DNA from: an uncultured Phycisphaerales bacterium
Lineage (GTDB): Bacteria; Planctomycetota; Phycisphaerae; WQYP01
NCBI GenBank assembly: GCA_903845195.1
Contig: CAIMWO010000010.1
Location: forward strand, 1-64,000
Direction: 5' to 3'
DNA: 64,000 nt
Shown one piece after another: positions 26,102 through 35,602 of the stretch (position 1 is its first letter; each line of letters begins with the position of its first letter). Position numbers and translations under genes: made by a program. Below the pieces are notes generated by a model that did no database searches, had not been told where the DNA came from, and was given only the letters and a program-made list of their open reading frames with translations.

Positions 26102-26142
26102 CATATTCACGCAGGGTCATCACCCAATCGCGGAATCATGAA

Positions 26143-27138
26143 ATGCTGAAGACTGATGCCGATAGAGAAGTTGCCTTTCCGCAGGTTGCGGAAAGTACGC
26201 GTTCAACGCACGCCGCTGCGGATGAAAATCCGAAAACCCGCGTGTTTCCAAGAATTACCATCGTCACGCCTTCGTTCAATCAGGGGCGATTCCTGGAAGA
26301 AACCATTCGCTCCGTGATCGATCAGAAATACCCCAATCTCGAGTACATCATCATCGATGGCGGCAGCACGGACGAAAGCGTCTCTATCATAAAAAAATAC
26401 GAACCTTACCTTGCCTGGTGGGTCAGCGAAAAAGATCGCGGCCAGAGCCATGCCATCAATAAGGGGTTTGAACGGGCCACAGGCGAGATTATGGCGTATA
26501 TCAACAGTGATGATGTGCTGGAGCCGAACGCGCTGAAAACCGCGGCGGAATATTTCCGCAATGGTGCTCGTTGGGTCGCCGGTTCCGTCCGCTGTTTCCA
26601 GGAAGGGAAACCCGATTGGCTTTTCCATGCGGTCGAAGAAAAATGCCCTGACGAATTGCTCTGGAATATTCTTTTCACCCAGCAGGGATGTTTCTGGTCT
26701 TCCGAACTCTTCCGCCAACAGGGGCCGTTTCGCGAAGATATGCACTATTGTTTTGATTACGAATACTGGCTTCGATTGCGCGTTCGCGCCGGCGTTAAAC
26801 CGGTCATTGTCCCGCAGTTGCTCGCGGGATACCGCTGGCACAAGGCGGCCAAAAGCACCAAGGACTCGGATCATTTTCGAACCGAGGGCAAGCAACTTCG
26901 CATGGAATACCGGGCGCAGCTTCCGAAAGCACGGCGGCGGAATGCTGCAAGAAATGACCGCACCCATTGGGCGGATGTCGCACAGGTAGACGCCCTTCAT
27001 CACCTCGCCGCCGGCAGGCGTTTGTCCGCATCGCGTGAAGTTGCTCGATCGCTCTGGCTCTGGCCTCCATTTGCATTTCAACGCCGGACCCTCGGTCTGG
27101 TTCGCCGCATACTGCTTAATCAAGGGCTTGAAATATGA
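26143..27138 (+). CDS. Family 2 glycosyltransferase
   Basis: A protein of 331 residues. The GT-A start ITIVTPSFNQGRFLEETIRS, then YIIIDGGSTDESV, ERATGEIMAYINSDDV (metal-binding SDD near residue 124) and a late FDYEYWLRL acceptor region define a GT2 enzyme. It probably adds one sugar of the EPS repeat in the cytoplasm. The first 35 residues are poorly conserved. It ends in an ATGA overlap with the next gene. Confidence 0.92.
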   Translation: MLKTDADREVAFPQVAESTRSTHAAADENPKTRVFPRITIVTPSFNQGRFLEETIRSVIDQKYPNLEYIIIDGGSTDESVSIIKKYEPYLAWWVSEKDRGQSHAINKGFERATGEIMAYINSDDVLEPNALKTAAEYFRNGARWVAGSVRCFQEGKPDWLFHAVEEKCPDELLWNILFTQQGCFWSSELFRQQGPFREDMHYCFDYEYWLRLRVRAGVKPVIVPQLLAGYRWHKAAKSTKDSDHFRTEGKQLRMEYRAQLPKARRRNAARNDRTHWADVAQVDALHHLAAGRRLSASREVARSLWLWPPFAFQRRTLGLVRRILLNQGLEI

Positions 27139-28040
27139 CGGTCCAGGAAGCACTTCAGCAAGTCTCGCTGGTCTCAGCGAATTTCGGCAATGCCAAGGTC
27201 TACCGGACCATTCTGCTTGACTGGTTCGATTTCATCGGCGGAAAGCCGGGTGAAGTCGTGGTCGTCGACGGCGGCAGCGATGCGACCATGCAACAGATCT
27301 ACTGGGATCTCTTTAACGAAGGCAAGATCGACAAGCTTCAACTCATCCGACCGAATCATCCGGACAATCACAAGGATATTTGCTACATCCAGGAGCACGC
27401 CGTCGGCGCCATCGCCAGCAAACCCTATCTGCTGTGGTTCAAGATCGATTCGCTTCCCTTCCGCAAGGGGCATGAGAACTGGCTCGCCGAAGCGCTCGAA
27501 CTCCTCGAACGCAAGGACGTGTTCGCGGTCGGCGGTTCGTTCAATATGAACTCCAAGCATCACGACGCGTGGCCCGGCTGGTACTTCAGCCACAAGTGCA
27601 GCGAGAATTTTTCCATCATGAAACGCAGTTCATTCATTGCCGCGATGGAGGAATTCGCCGGCGTATACATCTCATCGGGGTTCCGGACGATCAATCCCGC
27701 CGCTGCGACAAACCAATCCCGTTACCTGATTGAGCGCGGTTTCGAGAAATATATGGAACGACACGGACTCTTTGCGATCGTCAAGGAGGAGGACCCAACG
27801 TGGACGATCTTTCACACCAATCTATACGATGAACAACTTCTCAAGGCCCGCGAAGATTCGCTGGCTCGCCGCAATCTCGACGGATATATGGACGCCGGCA
27901 ATTCGCAGATCAAGCCGCCGGGCGTCTATTACGGAACGCCCGAACCGACGTGGATCAAGAAACTGCGAATTCGGTTTGGCCAGTCACCGCTGGGCCCGCA
28001 TTGGCGCAGGTTCAAAGGCCTGCTTCGTCCTCAAAGCTGA
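27135..28040 (+). CDS. Putative glycosyltransferase, GT-A-like (unrecognised family)
   Basis: A protein of 301 residues. It begins like a GT-A fold (VSLVSANFGNAKVY, then VVVVDGGSD near residue 46), but the usual DxD is replaced by a segment such as KIDSLPFRKG. The second half (FSHKCSENFSIMKRSSFIAA) resembles the fold's acceptor side. It is coupled by ATGA to the GT2 gene before it. A role in adding one sugar of the repeat is likely from context; donor and acceptor are unknown. Confidence 0.6.
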   Translation: MTVQEALQQVSLVSANFGNAKVYRTILLDWFDFIGGKPGEVVVVDGGSDATMQQIYWDLFNEGKIDKLQLIRPNHPDNHKDICYIQEHAVGAIASKPYLLWFKIDSLPFRKGHENWLAEALELLERKDVFAVGGSFNMNSKHHDAWPGWYFSHKCSENFSIMKRSSFIAAMEEFAGVYISSGFRTINPAAATNQSRYLIERGFEKYMERHGLFAIVKEEDPTWTIFHTNLYDEQLLKAREDSLARRNLDGYMDAGNSQIKPPGVYYGTPEPTWIKKLRIRFGQSPLGPHWRRFKGLLRPQS

Positions 28041-28050
28041 ATTCCAAAGA

Positions 28051-29202
28051 TTGGAGAGCGTCCACATCCTGATCGCATGGCTCATACTTGCTCTGACGTC
28101 GTCCGCGCTCGGCATCATCGCGCTAGTTGCGATTCTGCGGCCAGCGAAGCAAGATGCTTCCGCTCCGTCCGACGTGCTCATACTCGCAGCGCATCCCGAT
28201 GACTGCGTGATTCTGGCCGGTGAATATGCCATTGAAGCATCACGCGCCGGCCATCGGATCCGCGTTCTGTATTTGACCTGCGGTTCGGATTCTTCGCTCG
28301 ATTCACGCGCACTGCTCAGGCGAGAGGAAGCACGGCAAGCGTGGGCGATTGTTGGTGTTCCCGCTCCGGCCCTCGAATTTCTTGATTTGCCGCAATCGCC
28401 TGTGCAGGGTCCCAACCGATTGACCGATGATGACCTGGCGCATGCCCGGAAAAAAATCTGCGGTGCGATCGCCGCACTTCCCCGGGGCGCCGCCGTGTTC
28501 CTCCCCGCCGTGGGAGAATCGCACTGCGATCACCGACTTCTTCGTCAATTGGCTCTTCATTGCCTTTCCGAAACTTGCCGGCCTGATCTTCAGGCGTTGG
28601 AAGCGCCGGAATACAATACCTATTACTCGCTGGCACATCAGCCACTCCGGTCGCTGCGATTTGTGCTCCACATGATTCCCTTCTTCGGACGCCGGATCAA
28701 ACCCCTTGGAATTGAGAACCGTTCCGGATTTGTCGAGGGTGAGCCGGGATGCAGCCTGCCCCCGGATGCACAGCGATTGGAAATGAAGCGTGCCATGCTG
28801 CGACAGTTTGCTTCGGAAGATGGCGAGCTACTCGTCCGGTGTTTTGGTCATCCCGATCATTACCGCCGCCTGCAGGATCTCGAATATGCCGCGAGAGCTC
28901 CCGAGTCCGGCACACGCTGCTACCTGCGTTTTGACGGTCGTCATCTGAGCCCGCTGGTGGTCCTATGCTGCCTGAATGTATGGTTTGCATTCTTTCTCGT
29001 CGCCGCGGGCATCATCCAATTCATTGCGGCTCTCGTGAACTTTCACGTTTCGCTCGGTATTGCCGCATGTGGACTTGCCGTGATTGTCATCGGCCTTAAG
29101 CGGGCCGCAGCACTTGAACGTAAACTCAATTTCGCTGCGGTTGGCTGTGGTCTGGCCGCCGGTCTCCTTCTGGCTCTATTCTCGCCTTTTCCTCTGAACT
29201 GA
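28051..29202 (+). CDS. PIG-L/LmbE family deacetylase with membrane segments
   Basis: A protein of about 383 residues. The zinc site begins AAHPDDCVILAGE (AHPDD motif) and a later SHCDHRLLRQL supplies the third ligand. This is the PIG-L family that removes acetyl groups from N-acetylglucosamine-type sugars. It has one N-terminal membrane helix (ILIAWLILALTSSALGIIAL) and two at the C-terminus. No ATG lies in a sensible place: the frame has run open since before 28040, so TTG at 28051, 10 bp after the preceding stop, is the best start I can offer. It probably deacetylates a lipid-linked sugar of the EPS. Confidence 0.82.
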   Translation: MESVHILIAWLILALTSSALGIIALVAILRPAKQDASAPSDVLILAAHPDDCVILAGEYAIEASRAGHRIRVLYLTCGSDSSLDSRALLRREEARQAWAIVGVPAPALEFLDLPQSPVQGPNRLTDDDLAHARKKICGAIAALPRGAAVFLPAVGESHCDHRLLRQLALHCLSETCRPDLQALEAPEYNTYYSLAHQPLRSLRFVLHMIPFFGRRIKPLGIENRSGFVEGEPGCSLPPDAQRLEMKRAMLRQFASEDGELLVRCFGHPDHYRRLQDLEYAARAPESGTRCYLRFDGRHLSPLVVLCCLNVWFAFFLVAAGIIQFIAALVNFHVSLGIAACGLAVIVIGLKRAAALERKLNFAAVGCGLAAGLLLALFSPFPLN

Positions 29203-29212
29203 TCAGGTATCT

Positions 29213-30340
29213 GTGCGAATTACATTTGTACTTCCAAACATCGATAACTCCGGCGGAATCCGGGTGATCGCCACCTATGCCGAACTGTTGCGCAAACGCG
29301 GGCACGAAGTCGTCGCTGTAAGTGTGCCGCTTGCACCAGTGCCTCTACGGCGCAGAATCAAATCGATGATCAAAGGCAAAGGCCGGCCCCAAACTTCGCG
29401 CAACGAGTCGACCCATTTCACCGCGACCTCTGTCATCCCGTGCGTGATCGAAACATGTCGGCCCATCACCGATCGCGATGTGCCGGATGCGGATATCGTC
29501 ATCGCCACATGGTGGGAAACCGCCCCGTGGGTACACAAGCTTTCGCCACAGAAGGGCGCCAAATGCTATTTCATTCAAGGCGATGAACGCGTGCTGTTTC
29601 CGGAAGACCCGTCCTGGGCGGAGAAAGTGCGGGCGACCTGGTCTTTGCCGCTACGTAAGATCGTCGTGTCACGATGGCTTGCTGAACTCATCGCACGCGA
29701 AGCTCCTGGTTCGCATGTCGAACTTGTTCCCAACAGCGTCGATACATCCCTATTCTCTTCCGGTCCAAGAGATCGCCAACCCGTCCCGACCGTCGGCATG
29801 GTCTATGCGAACTCCTGGTTTCGCGGCCTGGATGTGTGCCTCGCGGCGATCGAGCTGGCACGCCAGCAAATACCCAACCTTCATGTCATGGCTTTCGGAC
29901 ATGACGCCTGCGAACCCGGACTGAATATGGAATATTTCCGCAACCCGCCGCAGCACAAAATTCGCTCCATCTATAGCCATTGCGATGCATGGCTTTTCGG
30001 CAGCCGCAAGGAAGGCTTTGGTTTACCGATCCTCGAAGCGATGGCCTGTCGTACGCCCGTGATTGCCACGCCTGCCGGCGCCGCACCGGAATTGCTGGCG
30101 CGTGGTGGCGGCATACTCGTGAAGCCGGAAGATCCCGCCGATATGGCTTGCGCCATCGTTGGTCTGTGCCAAATGCCGGCGCAGAATTGGAAATCGCTCT
30201 CGGATGCTGCCTTGCAGACCGCCGCGGCGTACACCTGGCAGGATGCCAGCCTTCTTTTCGAAAAGGCCTTGGAATCTGCTCTCGATCATCCGAAACCCAG
30301 CGTTAACCTCGCGACCTCCACGGAGATGATTGCTGGATGA
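29213..30340 (+). CDS. Family 4-like glycosyltransferase
   Basis: A protein of 375 residues with a GT-B layout. The N-terminus ITFVLPNIDNSGGIRVIATY has the glycine-rich acceptor loop. The C-terminal donor half carries WLFGSRKEGFGLPILEAMAC (E-x7-E type) and PVIATPAGAAPELL. The start is GTG at 29213. It ends overlapping the polymerase gene by ATGA, so the two are translated together. Confidence 0.92.
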   Translation: MRITFVLPNIDNSGGIRVIATYAELLRKRGHEVVAVSVPLAPVPLRRRIKSMIKGKGRPQTSRNESTHFTATSVIPCVIETCRPITDRDVPDADIVIATWWETAPWVHKLSPQKGAKCYFIQGDERVLFPEDPSWAEKVRATWSLPLRKIVVSRWLAELIAREAPGSHVELVPNSVDTSLFSSGPRDRQPVPTVGMVYANSWFRGLDVCLAAIELARQQIPNLHVMAFGHDACEPGLNMEYFRNPPQHKIRSIYSHCDAWLFGSRKEGFGLPILEAMACRTPVIATPAGAAPELLARGGGILVKPEDPADMACAIVGLCQMPAQNWKSLSDAALQTAAAYTWQDASLLFEKALESALDHPKPSVNLATSTEMIAG

Positions 30341-31764
30341 GCATTACGGTCTACATTGCCCTGTTCGGCTGGATCCCGGCCGTCCTGCTGATGTTCATGT
30401 GCCTGCCGCCGCGGCGCGCCGTGATTGTCGCGCTGATCGTGGGATTCCTTTTCCTGCCGGTTGCATCAATCAAATTCGGCGAAGGCATTCCCCTCTTCAA
30501 CAAGGTCACTGCCACGTGCCTCGGCGTACTCCTGGGCAGCCTGTTCTTTGACCACGCGCGGTTACTGGCGCTTCGTCCTCGCTGGATCGATTTACCGATG
30601 ATCGCCTGGTGTTTCTGCCCCTTCTTCTCATCGCTTCACAATGACCTGGGCATCTATGACGGATGCAGCGCCGTGCTCTATCAAACCATTGACTGGGGAA
30701 TTCCCTATTTCATCGGACGCGTGTATTTCAGCGATTTCGACGGCGTGCAGGAACTGGCGGTGGGCATCTTCATGGGTGGATTGGCCTATGTTCCGTTCTG
30801 CCTCTACGAAATTCGCATGAGCCCCCAACTTCACACAATGATTTACGGCTTCTACCAGCATGATTTCGCCCAGACCATTCGTTTTGGCGGCTGGCGGCCC
30901 ACCGTCTTTATGGAACACGGCTTGGCCGTCGGATTATGGATGGCGATGGCCTCGCTTCTCGGTGTGTGGCTGGTTTTCAGCGGCGTAGTCAAGAATATCC
31001 TCGGTCTCAACGCCGTGGCCTGTGTTGTGCTTCTGCTCATCACCACGGTTCTCTGCAAATCCACTGGCGCAACGATTCTCCTCGCCACAGGTTTGGCCGT
31101 TCTCTTTGCCGGTCGATACCTGCGGACGCGCCTGGTGTTCGTGGCGCTTCTTCTGATTGCGCCGGCTTACATGGCGTTTCGCAGTTCTTCCGTTTGGGAC
31201 GGATCCACTATCGTCGCACTGAGCAAAGAATGGGTTGGTCCCGATCGAGCCGAATCGCTTGCGTTTCGTATCCGTAATGAAGACATGCTCGCGGCGAAAG
31301 CGTTTCAGCAACCCATCGTTGGTTGGGGACGTTGGGGCCGTGCCCGGGTTTACGATGAAACCGGGAGAGATATCAGCGTGACGGATGGTTTCTGGGTCAT
31401 CACGTTGGGCGCGTGCGGAATTCTTGGACTTACCACGGTGACGCTCGTGCTTCTGCTGCCTGCAAGCGTGCTGGCGCGGAGAATTCCTCCCGTTGAATGG
31501 GCCAAGCCTCAATATGCCGCGCCGGTGGCCATGGGAGTGATGTTGGGCCTCTACATGATTGACAACCTTTCCAACGCCATGATCAATCCGATTTTCATTC
31601 TCTCGGCCGGCGGTGTCTCAGGTTATCTTCTCGTTCGCACGGCCCCAAAAAGCACCAAGGTCCCATCGCCCGCGCTTGGTGGCAAGACGAGCAGTTTGAT
31701 CCCCGGCGATCAACGAATTCCAGCGGTGGCCGTAACCCCCATCCGGCATGGGCTCTATCCATAA
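30337..31764 (+). CDS. O-antigen polymerase/ligase-like membrane protein (Wzy-like)
   Basis: A protein of 475 residues with roughly eleven hydrophobic segments and a larger loop before the last group (VGPDRAESLAFRIRNEDMLA), including PIVGWGRWG, a recurring element of Wzy/WaaL-type proteins. It likely joins repeat units or ligates the glycan on the outer face of the inner membrane. Such proteins vary greatly in sequence, so polymerase against ligase cannot be settled. The C-terminal 40 residues are cytoplasmic or disordered. A break of 116 bp with a small imperfect hairpin follows before the next gene. Confidence 0.85.
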   Translation: MSITVYIALFGWIPAVLLMFMCLPPRRAVIVALIVGFLFLPVASIKFGEGIPLFNKVTATCLGVLLGSLFFDHARLLALRPRWIDLPMIAWCFCPFFSSLHNDLGIYDGCSAVLYQTIDWGIPYFIGRVYFSDFDGVQELAVGIFMGGLAYVPFCLYEIRMSPQLHTMIYGFYQHDFAQTIRFGGWRPTVFMEHGLAVGLWMAMASLLGVWLVFSGVVKNILGLNAVACVVLLLITTVLCKSTGATILLATGLAVLFAGRYLRTRLVFVALLLIAPAYMAFRSSSVWDGSTIVALSKEWVGPDRAESLAFRIRNEDMLAAKAFQQPIVGWGRWGRARVYDETGRDISVTDGFWVITLGACGILGLTTVTLVLLLPASVLARRIPPVEWAKPQYAAPVAMGVMLGLYMIDNLSNAMINPIFILSAGGVSGYLLVRTAPKSTKVPSPALGGKTSSLIPGDQRIPAVAVTPIRHGLYP

Positions 31765-31880
31765 TTGTTCGTAAAGTATTCTGTGAACAGTACTTACAGT
31801 GCTAGTACTCAGTTGAAATGAAATGTGATTCTTGCAGAGTATCTACGGTATAACCTAACATAATAATAGGATATACAAAA

Positions 31881-34640
31881 GTGGATCCGGGTCCCGTAAT
31901 TTTCGGTTCTCCTCCGAAGCGGTTCGATGCGCGATTGAGTGGGAATGGGATGAACGGCGCAGTCAGAAGTAATTCCCTTGATACGCTATATGGGATGTTG
32001 CGCAGCCAAGCCGCCACTTGTGCCCCCGATGCCCTTGCTATGCTCTCCGCCGGCTGCCGGCCGCTGAGTTATCATCGTCTCCATGAGCACGTGGAGCGGG
32101 TCGCGCGGTATTTGAATGCGCTGGGCATCCGGCGCAACGATCGCGTGGCCATTGTCCTGCCAAATGGTCCTCAAGCCGCGACGGCTTTCCTGGCCGTCTC
32201 CAGTGTTGCCACTGCCGCTCCGCTGAATCCCAACTATCGCCCCCGGGAGTTCGACTTCTATTTTTCCGACCTGGAGATCAAGGCCCTGATCGTCCAGGCC
32301 GGCATCGATTCACCCGCGATCGCCATCGCCGAAGCCCGCAACATTCCTGTCATCAAAATCGTACAGGATCCCTCCGCCGATTCCGGTATCTTCCGTTGTC
32401 TTCCCGATATTCTCGATTTGCCCACAACTGCTGATTGGGCGCAACGCAGCGATACGGCACTCGTGCTGCACACGTCGGGCACAACGTCCCGGCCGAAGAT
32501 TGTCCCGCTCACACACGCCAATCTTTCTGCTGCAACCAGTGCCATTCGCGGCTGGCTATCGCTATCGCCGGATGACCGATGCATCAACATCATGCCTCTA
32601 TTCCACATCCACGGGCTTTCAGCGATGTTGTCCACGCTGGCCGGCGGCGGGCAGGTCTTCTGTGCGACCAGTTTCACGGGTCGCGATTTCTGGAACTGGG
32701 CCAGCATCGCCCGGCCCACATGGTTCACCGCGGCACCGGCCATGCACCAGGAAGTTCTCTCCCGATTCCGTGGTAACGAGTCATGGCTCAAGAAAAATCC
32801 GTTCCGCTTCACTCGCTCCGCCTCATCGGCCATGCCTCCGGCGACCAGCCGATCTATCGAAGCGATTTTCCATGCGCCGCATATCGAAGCCTACGGCATG
32901 ACCGAGGCCGGGCCGCAGATTGCCTCAAATCCGCTGCCTCCGCGCGACCGCCGGCTTGGAAGCGTCGGCCTGCCTGCAGGTCCCGAAGTAGCCATCGTCG
33001 ATCCCGAGGGACGATTTCTGTCTGCTGAGCAAACCGGCGAAATCGTGATCCGTGGCGAAAATGTCATCGGCGCTTACCACAATGATCCGCACGCCAATGC
33101 CACTGCCTTCATCAACGGCTGGTTGCGCACCGGCGATCTCGGCCGGCTGGATGCTGATGGTTATCTTTACGTCGCCGGGCGCATCAAGGAACTGATCAAC
33201 CGCGGTGGCGAGAAGATTTCCCCCGTGGAAGTCGACAATGTGCTCATGAGCCATCCCGCAGTGGAGCGGGCTCTGACCTTCCCGATGCCCGACAAACGCC
33301 TCGGCGAAGAGGTTGCCGCCGCGATTGTCCTTCGGCACGATATGACAGCCAGCGAGGATGACCTCACGGTCTTTTCTTCACAGCGCCTTGCCGACTTCAA
33401 AGTGCCGCGGCGCATCGTATTTCTCGAAGAAATGCCGCTCGGTCCCACCGGCAAGCCGTGCCGGAATAAACTTGCCGAGGAATTGGGCCTTGCGAGCGTC
33501 CGAGATCAGGCTCAACCGACATTCACGGAACCCGGTACGTCCGTCGAAAAGAGACTCGCCGCGATTTGGAGCGACGTGTTGAAGATCCCCACCGTCGGCA
33601 GGGATGATAATTTTTTCGACCTCGGCGGAGATTCCCTTCTGGCCGCGGACCTGGCACTTCGTGTCGAAAAAACCTTCGCGGTGATCATCCCCACCGCCAC
33701 GCTCTTTTCGCACCCGACGATTCGCCGGCTGGCCCGGTTCCTTGATGATCGCAAGCAGCTTCTTCACGCCGAATCCTTCGTGACTCTGCAGCCCGCGGGC
33801 ACGAAAGCCCCGCTCTTTCTTCTTCCGGGCATCGGCGGACACGTCATCGGCCTGCGGGACTTGGCCAACCTCGTCGGCGTAGACCGGCCGATCCACGGCA
33901 TCGAACTCCGCGGCCTCGATGGCTGGCACGAACCTTACCGCCACATCGAGGAAATGGCCGCGTACGCCATCTCAGCAATACGCCAGGTAGCGCCGCATGG
34001 CCCTTACCATCTCGCGGGTTTTTCCGCGGGTGGACTCATTGCTTTCGAAATTGCCCAACAGTTGATCGACGTCAATGAAACCGTTGGCATCCTCGCCATG
34101 CTCGATACGTCCGGTCCCGGTTATCCCGTGGTGTTGCCGCTCGTGATTCGTTTGGTCCTTCACTTCAAGGTCCTGGCCCATGGCGGCTTCGGACATGGAA
34201 TTCGATACATCGGTCAGCGGTTCGCCGCACTGGCACGGCGCATTCGCCGAGCCATCCATCCAACGAGTAGCAGCGCGACCAATCTCACGAGTTCTGCCCA
34301 GGTCGTGATCGACCGGGTCTCCGACGCGTTCCGTGAAGCCAAGAAGCACTACCAGTTCCGTCCCTATCCTGGCGCCATCGCCCTCTTCAACGCAACCGAA
34401 AAAGAGCAATATCTCGGCACCGTTCGTGATGATCGTACGATGGGCTGGGGATCGGTGGCCCGCGATGGCGTGGAGATCATCGATGTTCCCGGGACCCATC
34501 TTCAGATCGTCGGTTATCCCGTCGTGTCGATCGTGGCCGCTGAACTGCGAAATCGCATGAACCGGTTTGAAGCGGAATCGCTGCAACGTTCATCCCCCGA
34601 AACCATGCCCGCCCGCTCGAAAGAAACCGTCGCAAGATGA
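31881..34640 (+). CDS. NRPS-like A-PCP-TE synthetase (stand-alone)
   Basis: A protein of 919 residues in three parts. The adenylation domain carries VLHTSGTTSRPKIVPLTH, AYGMTEAGPQ and GWLRTGDLG. The carrier domain has DNFFDLGGDSLLA, with the phosphopantetheine Ser585. The thioesterase has GFSAGG (Ser715) and a C-terminal His (His873, GTHLQI). There is no condensation domain, so it would activate one acid, tether it and release it, possibly onto a sugar hydroxyl or amine. It could decorate the EPS, or act as an acyl transfer station. The start is GTG at 31881, with AGGA nine bases upstream; ATG 31950 is also possible. It overlaps the next gene by ATGA. Confidence 0.9.
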   Translation: MDPGPVIFGSPPKRFDARLSGNGMNGAVRSNSLDTLYGMLRSQAATCAPDALAMLSAGCRPLSYHRLHEHVERVARYLNALGIRRNDRVAIVLPNGPQAATAFLAVSSVATAAPLNPNYRPREFDFYFSDLEIKALIVQAGIDSPAIAIAEARNIPVIKIVQDPSADSGIFRCLPDILDLPTTADWAQRSDTALVLHTSGTTSRPKIVPLTHANLSAATSAIRGWLSLSPDDRCINIMPLFHIHGLSAMLSTLAGGGQVFCATSFTGRDFWNWASIARPTWFTAAPAMHQEVLSRFRGNESWLKKNPFRFTRSASSAMPPATSRSIEAIFHAPHIEAYGMTEAGPQIASNPLPPRDRRLGSVGLPAGPEVAIVDPEGRFLSAEQTGEIVIRGENVIGAYHNDPHANATAFINGWLRTGDLGRLDADGYLYVAGRIKELINRGGEKISPVEVDNVLMSHPAVERALTFPMPDKRLGEEVAAAIVLRHDMTASEDDLTVFSSQRLADFKVPRRIVFLEEMPLGPTGKPCRNKLAEELGLASVRDQAQPTFTEPGTSVEKRLAAIWSDVLKIPTVGRDDNFFDLGGDSLLAADLALRVEKTFAVIIPTATLFSHPTIRRLARFLDDRKQLLHAESFVTLQPAGTKAPLFLLPGIGGHVIGLRDLANLVGVDRPIHGIELRGLDGWHEPYRHIEEMAAYAISAIRQVAPHGPYHLAGFSAGGLIAFEIAQQLIDVNETVGILAMLDTSGPGYPVVLPLVIRLVLHFKVLAHGGFGHGIRYIGQRFAALARRIRRAIHPTSSSATNLTSSAQVVIDRVSDAFREAKKHYQFRPYPGAIALFNATEKEQYLGTVRDDRTMGWGSVARDGVEIIDVPGTHLQIVGYPVVSIVAAELRNRMNRFEAESLQRSSPETMPARSKETVAR

Positions 34641-35602
34641 AACTCCTGATCGCCATCGTGAACTACCGTTCAGCAAATCTGACGATCGATTGCTTGCAGT
34701 CGCTGTCGTCCGAAATGCCGAAGTTTCTTGACGCCCGCGTAGTTGTGGTCGATTGCGCCTCGGCAGACGGCTCGCTGCAAACACTCGCCGGTGCCATTGA
34801 TCACCACGGCTGGAATTCCTGGGCACAACTGATCGCAGCACCGGAAAATGGCGGCTTCGCTTACGGTAATAATCTCGCCATCAAGCCGTTTCTCGATGCC
34901 CCCGGCAGTCCCGAATATGTTCTCCTGCTCAATCCCGACACGCTCGTTCGTCCCGGCGCACTGACGGCATTGGTCAATTTCATGGATCAGAATCCGCGCG
35001 TCGGTATCGCGGGCAGCCGCCTCGAAGATCCCGACGGCACGCAGCAGCGATCCGCATTCCGCTTTCCATCTATTTTCGGTGAGCTCGATAACGGATTGCG
35101 TCTCGGTCTTGTCAGCCGCATGTTGCATCGTTTCGTCGTCGCGCCGGCGCCGCAGGAATGTCCCCACGAGACGGATTGGGTCGCCGGCGCCAGCATGATC
35201 GTCCGTCGCCAGGTTATTTCCGACATCGGTCTCATGGATGAACAGTATTTCCTCTATTATGAGGAAGTCGACTACTGCCTTCGTGCCCGGCGCGCCGGTT
35301 GGCAGATCTGGTACGCCCCCGAAAGCCGCGTCGTCCACCTCATCGGCCAAAGCACCGGCGTGACCACCAAGACCGCTCCCACCCAGCGGCCGCGTCGCAG
35401 ACCTGCCTACTGGTTTGACTCGCGAAAACGCTACTTCGTCAAAAACCGCGGCCATCTCTATGCGATGATCGCCGACGCCGCCTGGCTCATCGGATTGATT
35501 CTCTGCCGCACGCGCCAGATCGTGCAGCGCCGCCCCAATGACATTCCGATATCCCTCATCCCCGATCTCTTTCGGCATTCCCTTCTGAAATGGAAAGTGT
35601 AA
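34637..35602 (+). CDS. Family 2 glycosyltransferase (rhamnosyltransferase-like)
   Basis: A protein of 321 residues. LLIAIVNYRSANLTIDCLQS, NGGFAYGNNLAI, LLLNPDTLVRPGAL and later YYEEVDYCLRARRAGW are the standard blocks of rhamnosyltransferase-like GT2 enzymes. Two hydrophobic stretches at the end may touch the membrane. It is coupled to the A-PCP-TE gene (ATGA) and to the acetyltransferase gene (TAATG). Confidence 0.92.
   Translation: MKLLIAIVNYRSANLTIDCLQSLSSEMPKFLDARVVVVDCASADGSLQTLAGAIDHHGWNSWAQLIAAPENGGFAYGNNLAIKPFLDAPGSPEYVLLLNPDTLVRPGALTALVNFMDQNPRVGIAGSRLEDPDGTQQRSAFRFPSIFGELDNGLRLGLVSRMLHRFVVAPAPQECPHETDWVAGASMIVRRQVISDIGLMDEQYFLYYEEVDYCLRARRAGWQIWYAPESRVVHLIGQSTGVTTKTAPTQRPRRRPAYWFDSRKRYFVKNRGHLYAMIADAAWLIGLILCRTRQIVQRRPNDIPISLIPDLFRHSLLKWKV

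Noticed and set aside
31765-31880. Terminator between the polymerase and A-PCP-TE genes
   Set aside because: The inverted repeat around GTAAAGTA/GTACTTAC is imperfect and lacks a T tract.
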